In this document: in pieces, positions 57,100 to 64,000 of the stretch
Numbering within the stretch: the stretch's first letter is position 1
Layout: every line of letters begins with the position of its first letter
Origin: Drosophila persimilis
Taxonomy: Eukaryota > Arthropoda > Insecta > Diptera > Drosophilidae
Direction: 5' to 3'
Assembly: GCF_003286085.1 (NCBI RefSeq)
Contig: NW_020825288.1
Coordinates: forward strand, 12,400,001-12,464,000
Length of the DNA: 64,000 bases
The notes under the pieces: model-generated
Database searches by the model: none
The model's input: only the letters and a program-made list of their open reading frames with translations
What the model was told of the DNA's origin: nothing
Program-made: the position numbers and the translations under genes

Positions 57100-58488
57100 G
57101 GAAAATGGTCGTTATAAAACGAAAGCAACGAGTGTTAACTTCAAATATTGAATCAAATATCAAAAGCAATACGTGAAAGAATGTTGGAAAACAACTGCAG
57201 CATGCTAAGAGAGAAGTGTATTGTATTGAACTTTTGCAAAGAGAACGACTGTGGTTTCTCTCTAAAAATAAATCTCACATTTTCCGACTTTTCCGAAGCG
57301 TACAAAAAGCATTCCTCAGAATAGCTTTGACCGACGAGCGGCACGGCACGGATTCAAAATTTGCTCGCAGGGGAAATACGTGAAAAAAACACCTAAAGCC
57401 GACAAAAGAAATTTCTGCGGTGGAGGCGGGCGATTGTGTGCATAAGAAAAGTGCAAGTAATAATTTGTTATTGTTTTTCTTTCAAACAAATACTAGATAT
57501 AGCATCATTGTACAACTTCGTGCAAGTGGGGCGATCTCCCTTGTCTCGGCCAAGAAGGAAAACGAAAAATGTGTATTCAATGTGTGGCAACATTTTCGAT
57601 TTAAATTCTGAAAGAGTGGCGAAACGCCTAGTGAAAGTAATTGGATGGGGGCCTTCGTGAAAGAAGAAGTATATACAAACAGACAGAGGCGGACACAGAT
57701 ACACATGATCTACGCCACCCCATCCCCCGACCAGTCGGGTGCGTGCACTTTCGCATAAATTGGAAATATGAATTTTGTGTAACCTAAAATTGAAAGAAAG
57801 GAAGTGTGCGTACTTCACAGTGTGGTGTGGGGAGTGCCAGGGGATGGGATGGACGGTGCTCGGACGCGAACGCGATCGCCATGGGGGAGGCAAACAAAAG
57901 AGTGTCAGCGTTTTAAAAATAGTTTGCGGCAGCGTTTCTATTTAACGTGATTTTATTTGTTCATCTGCGGCGGCAAGCGGCAGCCTGTCGATCGATTTTG
58001 GATCCCATCCCGCTTTGGGGCAGCAAAGCAAAGCACTTATGTACGTACATATAGCCGAAGCACGGCCGGAGTGCATTCGAGATTGGTTTTCCGTTCCGTT
58101 TAAGTGACCACACGCGTGAATATTTTTAGAAAAATATTCAAAACTTTTGCACATGTGAAGAAACGTGCTGAATTGGATTTTTCGTTTCGAAATTATTGTT
58201 TACATTTTCGTGGATTTTATTCGTAACACTTTAAGACATTTTCACATCCACATAAACCACCCAAACGATCTCTCTGTGTGTGTGTATGTGTGTCTAATGT
58301 GTGTGTGTGTGTTTGTGCTGGGCGGCAGACGTTCTACATTTGTCTTCCTCTTTTATAAACAATCTCCCGATTTTGATAATTCTCGGTTTTTCTCGTCTTG
58401 TGTGCGTTTTTAGTGGCGTATCTGGCAGAGTAAACAAACAGATCTCAGATCCGATCCGATTGATCATTTCCCAAATACGCACCTCAGA
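57100..58488 (+). other. 5' non-coding region of the large terminal gene
   Basis: No coding exon supported. A pyrimidine-rich TGTGCGTTTTTAG ending at 58413 looks like the 3' splice site of a 5'-UTR intron, so the exon carrying the ATG probably begins at 58414 and a non-coding first exon lies near 57300-57460. (TG)n runs at 58275-58315. Confidence 0.4.
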
Positions 58489-61400
58489 ATGGATCTGGAC
58501 CAGGGACCACCAGCAACATCGCAGCAGCAACCAATGTATCCCCTGCAACCACCGCCCAAGCCACGTCGATCCCGCCAGAAAACCAATGTCCTACACTACG
58601 AGTCCTTGCCCACGGCACCGCCAGCCATGTGCGGTCGCGCCGAGGAGAACATCTTCCAGTTTCCCGCCGTTGCCTCTCGTGCCCGTAACCTCTCCGCCTC
58701 ACCCAACTTTGAGCGGCGTGAGGCCAAGGATCTGCCAGTGTGCGAGCATGGAAAGCACACGTGCTTCTTCTGTCAGCCGTATCGTGCCGATCGAGGCACC
58801 ATTGAGCCGCTAAAGACTCGCTTAAACTCAGCCATTGAGGCCATGGACGAACTGACACGCACGTATGCGCTGCTGGAGGGATTCCTGGAGCAGAAACTGG
58901 CCACCATCATCGACAACGAGGCGGGGGAGAAGGAGGCGGAGCAAGCAACGACAAGTGAAGCAGCAGTACCCAAAGCAGTCCCAAGGCATCCCCAAAAGAC
59001 CAGCACCACAGACACGGAGTACGAGCTGGAACACTCCCTCACCTACCTGGAGTCACTGATGGGCACTGAGATAGTGCCACCATTCAAGCAGGGAAAATTC
59101 AAGCGGTAGGTGTTGCACATTGGATTCCAGAAGATAAATTTTAATTTATTAATTTTAATTTAATCCACAGCATACGCGAGCGCAGCAAATCCATGATGGA
59201 TGAGGAAATCAATATGTTCATGAAAGGCGAGCGTCCAATGAAGACGAACTCCTCGCGTCCGTACCTCCTACGACGCCAGAGCACCTACAGCGACAACAAG
59301 TCCAAGGTATCAAAATGGACAAAAGTGAAGGCGGCATTCAAATGGGAAAGAGCCAATGTTCCACCCTCTGGTTCGGGAGGAGCCCCAGAGTCGAATGTCC
59401 TTGTGCCGCTGAACCACGAAGTGGAGAGGTATGGTCATGTGTGGATCTTCAAAGACTCGATTCTAGGTTCTGTTCACACAATATTGCAGGTACCTCAAGG
59501 TTCCGATTAGCCAGGCAGGTGGCAGCAGCTCTGCTGACAGCGTTATAAGCTCCTCGTCAGGACACTTTATGAGCGATACGGGAGGGACTCCCGGAACCAT
59601 CAGCTCGGCCAGTTCCATGGATGACCTCGAGGCTGGTCTACGTCAAAACATTCGTAATTCCCTTGAAGATGATCTTTGAAAGACAGCTTTTAAAAAAAAT
59701 CCCATTTCAGGCCGCGACTCCTCCAAGAGCGACACACGCTGTGACTCGCGGGCCTCAAACTTTGAGGTGGAGCTCCGAAAATCGGCCACCGATGAGCGCC
59801 TGGATAGTATTAAGGCTGCCGCCGCACTGCCCACCAAATCCTCATCCAGCAAGTCGTTGCGTCGCTCAAAAGCATTCTCTGACTTTGAGGTGTTGCCCGA
59901 GGATCATGTGGCAGAGATCAAGTCCACCACAAGCCGACGCCAGAAATTGCCCCCGAGTCCGCTGAACCTCAATCAGGTCTGCAGCGATCTGCCCCAGCTC
60001 CATTCGCCACTCAAAAGTCCCAAGGATATGGTGAGCAGTCAGACCATGCCTCGGATGCGGCGTGTTCACTCGCCAGGCAACTCGTCGGTGCCCAGTAGTC
60101 CCTCCAGACACTCGGATTTCTTTGGTGAATTCGGTGAGTGTCCAATCAAGGACTTCTAATACCTAGAACTAATTCTCCTCGTTTCTTGCAGAGAGCGAGG
60201 ATCTGTCCAGCGGTGACTTCTCAGAGCCGACAACGCCAAATCGTAAGAATTTCCCAGGTACTGAAGACGGCGAGATATTTCAACATTATCAACTTCTCGT
60301 ACTCAAACTAGATTTGGATTTTAAGCGAAAGCAATGCGAGTTTGAGCGCTCCAGCGCCAGTAATCGCAGTAGGATCCCGAGCTCTCCATCCCAATGCAAA
60401 CAGGAGACTCATACTCTTCCCCCATTTCAGGTGTCAAACTGTGCAGTGGAGCCACTGGCGGAGGCAGTGGCAAGCGCAGCAGCGACGAGCATTCACCCAC
60501 ACAGCTATTGCATAGTGATCTCATGTCCACCGAGCAGCTGGAGCAGAACCTCACACCGCAGTTCAAGAAGAAGCTGCACAAATGGCGAGCAAAGCAGCAG
60601 AGCTGTGCCGGCCCCTATGCCACCAACGAACCACCGGCAGCCAGCCCCACGGCCAGGAGCCAGAGTGGCGAGGTGAAACCCAAAATCGACTGGAATCTGT
60701 GGAGCATGGGGCAGATGAAGCTGGAGGGACAGGGTCTGAGTGCTCTGCCGGATCAAAAGGATTTGCCTGAAAAGTTTCAGAAAAAGTTGGGTGAGTCTCA
60801 ACTTGGATGTAGCCCTCTCCAGATCCACCAATTTAATACCATTTACACGTTTTCTTCAGAGCAATGGAACCGCTTGAAGTGCACTCCTGGGGGTGGCATA
60901 AATTCCGATAACGATTCCCTCAAGCGCAGCTCTAAGCACAGTCAGTCTACTCGCCGTGGATCAGATGACGATCGCTGGTACAAGCACAAGCCGCACGACA
61001 AGGAGAAGTTCGTTGAAATCTTTGAGATCGTTTCCTTGCATTCAAATTGATCTTAAACGTTTACCACGCAGATTGTCGCGCCTTAAGGCCATCGTGGCAC
61101 CCGATCACACCTCCAAGAAGATCGAGGTGAAAACCTCGGACGGCGAGGTGATGAAATTTGAAGGCATCTCGAGAAAGTTCACGCGGAAGCTATACGAATG
61201 GGAGAAGGCCAGAGGCATTGGACCGGAGGCATCTACTTTTGCCCTGCTCCATCCCGGCTACTGTCCCATAGATGTACGGCGCATCAACAAGGAGTGCAAC
61301 AAAGGTTGGTGCATATACTCTTCGGATGAATTTAAATCTTATATTTAACCCTCCATTAGCTACTGCTGAGCACTCGCCCACTCTTAGCCGATCCCTTTCG

Positions 61401-64000
61401 CTGGACAGTGTGTCGCCAAATTGTATCCAAGGGCCGGCCATCTCGCAGCAGGCCTCCTCGCTGTCGCTGAATGACGTCAACGATCATCTGCAGGAGATCG
61501 AGGACAGCACCGATGCCCTCACGGATCACGAGTGTAAGAGGTACGACGAACCCGAGGCAGTGATGGTGGAAGTGGAAGAGCACATACATGACACCGCCTC
61601 GCCGCTGGTCACCGCCCACACGCTGGTGGAACAGCAGACCCCGATCTACAAATACGAGGAAGTACAGTGCAATGACTACGTGTAGGTGGCATATATCACC
61701 CTCCATGTACTCCCATCTTTAAAATTATTTTCTTTTCATTTGCTATACCCCAACAGCAACTCTCGCCGCGTGCAGAGCTTCGAATCGCACACGAATCTCG
61801 CCCCACTGCTCGGTGCAGTAAAACGTGCCGATGAACTGTTTGGCCATCTAAAGAATGCGTCGCCCGACCTGCTGGAGCAGAGCTCGATGCGGGAGTGTCA
61901 GGCCGTTTTACTCAGCATTCGCAGCATTTATCCGTACTACTCCAATAACCTGATGAAGGCGACTGTACTGAACGCCATATCCGATGTTCAGAGCGAGCTG
62001 GGGCGCCTGGCTGAGCTGGTAAGTGAATCAGAACTTCCTATCCAGAGCACACATTCAGTGTGTTTCTACATTCCAGAGCCAAAAGTCACCACTGGATGAG
62101 GCTTGCTGTCAGGAGACAATGGAGGAGCGGACACAGGAATACCAGGAGGAGTTGCAAGGGCTGCTCGAATCCCTGCAGTGCCTGAAACTAAGCATACGTA
62201 GGCAGAATTTGTATTCCTTTAGAATCATCCATTCATTCGAATCTCCCTGCATTCCAGAGGGCGGCACAAATCGTTATCCGCGCGACATTGTGCCGGATAT
62301 CAACATTACGAGCGAAGATGGACAGCAGCTGGAGAGCAGCTCCGCGTATGCCACCTGCGACAATTCCAGCCGAGATCAATTGGCGCTCACGGATCACAGT
62401 GCGGCCTCGCCTATGGAGCACGAGACTGAGACAAGCACTACAACGGGCACCCTTTGTCGCTCCAACATGGGAATGGCCAATGCCAATGTCAACGCCAACG
62501 CCAACGCCAACGTCAGTGTCACTGCAAATGCGGCCAAGAAGAAGGTGGTACGCCTGCGCAAGATGGGATCCCGGCAGAACAGCAAGACGGAGAGCGACAG
62601 CAGCGATGCGGATACGCATAGCGTGCTGGAGACCCCACGTCGGTTGCGCCGCAAGAACTTTCGGGTGAAACAGCGCTCCTTGGACGATGATTTCCGGCTG
62701 GGTTCCTTCACGACAACGGCCCCGAATGAGTTAGATACCGCCAATGCCACAGATGATGTAATCTACGGCTCGCTCAAGGTGAAGCCCGGTGAACTTATCG
62801 AACAGAGTCAGTGCATTGCCCCCGCATCCGCTCCGGCTCCTACTGCAGCACCTGCTGCTGCTGCAACTCCACCCATGAAGCTGGGCGGATTTGTACCACC
62901 TCCGCTGCCAGAGCCTCATGCCCGAACATACAATGCCAATGTCTTTGTGAAGACCAAGCGAAAGATCTTCACCACGATTATGGAGCCCAGTGCATCCGAG
63001 GGCATAGCACTCATCGAAAAGGAGCTAGACAGCCCCACGCATAGCGTCGAGGAGAAGCCCGAGAAGTTAGTGAGATCCAAGAATCAGCCACGCCCACTCA
63101 GTCTGTACAAATCCATCAGCCTGGAGAGACTGGCGCCACATCGGCCCAAAGTAGAGCTGCGCAAGTGCCAGAGCAGCGAAGGCCTGCGTCAGGGGTCACT
63201 CCTGGTCCGTCCCCCGCTGGCTAGTGACAGCATCCAGAGGCTGTCCCAGCCGGCGGCCAAGCGGATGCCAATGGAGCTGCCCAATCCTCCCGTGCCGCCG
63301 CGAAGGGCGCACCTTTACAAGAAGAACTCGCTGCACAAGTCACACAGCGCAACCGTCAGCAACAACATTGAGCACAAGATCGCCAAGACCAGCTCCGGTT
63401 CGACCTTCTCCAAGGTTCACCCTCCACTGACTCTGCCCAACCGCGAGGATAACACACTGCCGCGCATTCAGCGCAAGCTGGAGGGCAAGACCACCCCTTC
63501 GTTGACCCCCACCAAGTCCAAGCACTTTGAGTTCCCCCCACCACAGATACTTCCGCCCGATCGGCCGGTCACTCCCCTCTCGGAGCGAGCTATCCGCCTA
63601 CAGTTGGCAAAGGCGCAGTTCCTGCAGAGCGCTCCGGTAACGCCACGGCAGGAGCCACCCACACCCACGGCTGGAAGCGATGCGGTTCCGCTTCACAAGA
63701 GCATCAGTGCTGGCAGCATCCGAGGAGGAGCTGAAGAAGCTGCCAGAAGTTTGGAGCCACAACAGCAACAGTACCAACAGGAAGTATCCACCGATCAGGA
63801 GAGTGCCGGTACCTCCAGTGCCTACGATAGCCTGCCGCGTTCCGTCAGTCGGAGTGCAAAGATCTCCAGCAAACTTGGCTTCGCCACACTCACCTCTAAG
63901 TTGCGGCGCGGAGGCAAGAAATCCAAGGAGTCATCTGCCTCCCCCACCACTGGCAGTGCCCTCTCGGCCCTCTGTCGCCAAACGTTGATGGCCGACGTGA
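58489..64000 (+). CDS. Large multi-exon cytoplasmic/scaffold-like protein, 3' truncated by the window
   Basis: Twelve coding exons: 58489-59105, 59171-59428, 59490-59653, 59711-60133, 60192-60242, 60431-60790, 60860-61007, 61072-61304, 61360-61681, 61757-62018, 62077-62197 and 62258 to beyond the end. All junction phases agree, giving at least 1567 residues; the exon 7 donor (GTTCGT at 61008) is the weakest. Visible features are a Pro-rich start (MYPLQPPPKPRRSRQ), a Cys/His cluster (CEHGKHTCFFC), three spaced helical motifs F-x-[KR]-K-L-x-x-W (about residues 544, 624 and 706: FKKKLHKW, FQKKLEQW, FTRKLYEW), a helical segment (ELFGHLKNASPDLLEQSSMR), an Asn-Ala repeat and long Ser/Pro-rich disordered regions with many SxxS/SP sites. 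No enzyme domain is seen before the edge. I do not recognise it. An open segment at 60312-60430 may be an alternative exon. Confidence 0.8.

Overview
The window is insect nuclear DNA, almost certainly Drosophila. The signs are short GT-AG introns of 50-65 bp, single-copy genes on both strands, CA/GA microsatellites, Drosophila core-promoter motifs (DRE, Ohler motifs 1 and 6) and Drosophila-type transposon relics. The recognisable genes (PNKP, Arl2/Arf84F, COX7A, Pox meso, Ctr1B, Coq2, eIF4AIII, DUF745 genes, tex/THOC3, Sgt1, nac, mRpL1) correspond, from memory, to the D. melanogaster 84E-F neighbourhood (Muller element E). Several features are absent from what I remember of D. melanogaster: a doubled Sgt1, a LOA-clade LINE and an obscura-type repeat load. 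They suggest another species, perhaps of the obscura group; this is inference.

Layout. 0-1 kb: a glycine-rich secreted protein gene (-) with a TATA box. 1-5.3 kb: intergenic. 5.5-5.9 kb: a diverged COX7A-like gene (-). 6.2-7.45 kb: repeat and LINE debris, then PNKP (+), Arl2 (-; its stop is 12 bp from the PNKP stop) and COX7A (+). 10.8-19 kb: intergenic/regulatory. 19-31.3 kb: Pox meso, whose tiny first coding exon is followed by an 11.2-kb intron. That intron contains a nested, three-exon minus-strand gene for a small secreted Ala/Pro-rich protein, which appears as no recognisable long reading frame. 32-33 kb: copper transporter Ctr1B (-) with candidate metal-response elements upstream. 35.7-38.8 kb: Coq2 (+) and eIF4AIII (-), flanked by inverted copies of a dispersed repeat. 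39.5-43.4 kb: three DUF745 secreted coiled-coil genes. 44-45.3 kb: tex.

46.4-51.6 kb is a transposon graveyard: a LOA-clade LINE relic, an unprocessed arrow/LRP-like pseudogene, a Tc1-like transposase relic, a 1.07-kb terminal-inverted-repeat element, and a second copy of the composite found upstream of PNKP. 51.6-54.6 kb is a very young tandem duplication holding two almost identical Sgt1 genes and a stranded copy of nac exon 1. One unit carries a truncated I-type LINE with target-site duplication, and the other preserves the empty site. nac (+) and mRpL1 (-) follow. From 58.5 kb to the edge runs a large multi-exon gene I do not recognise; its 12 coding exons join in consistent phase and it is cut by the window end.

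Most genes are housekeeping (DNA repair, respiration, ubiquinone synthesis, mRNA export and exon-junction complexes, Golgi GDP-fucose import, mitochondrial translation), sitting beside one developmental regulator with a large intron. The most interesting material is the structural variation around Sgt1/nac, the composite repeat placed directly 5' of two genes, and the nested gene. I found no evidence of a wholly new molecular system.
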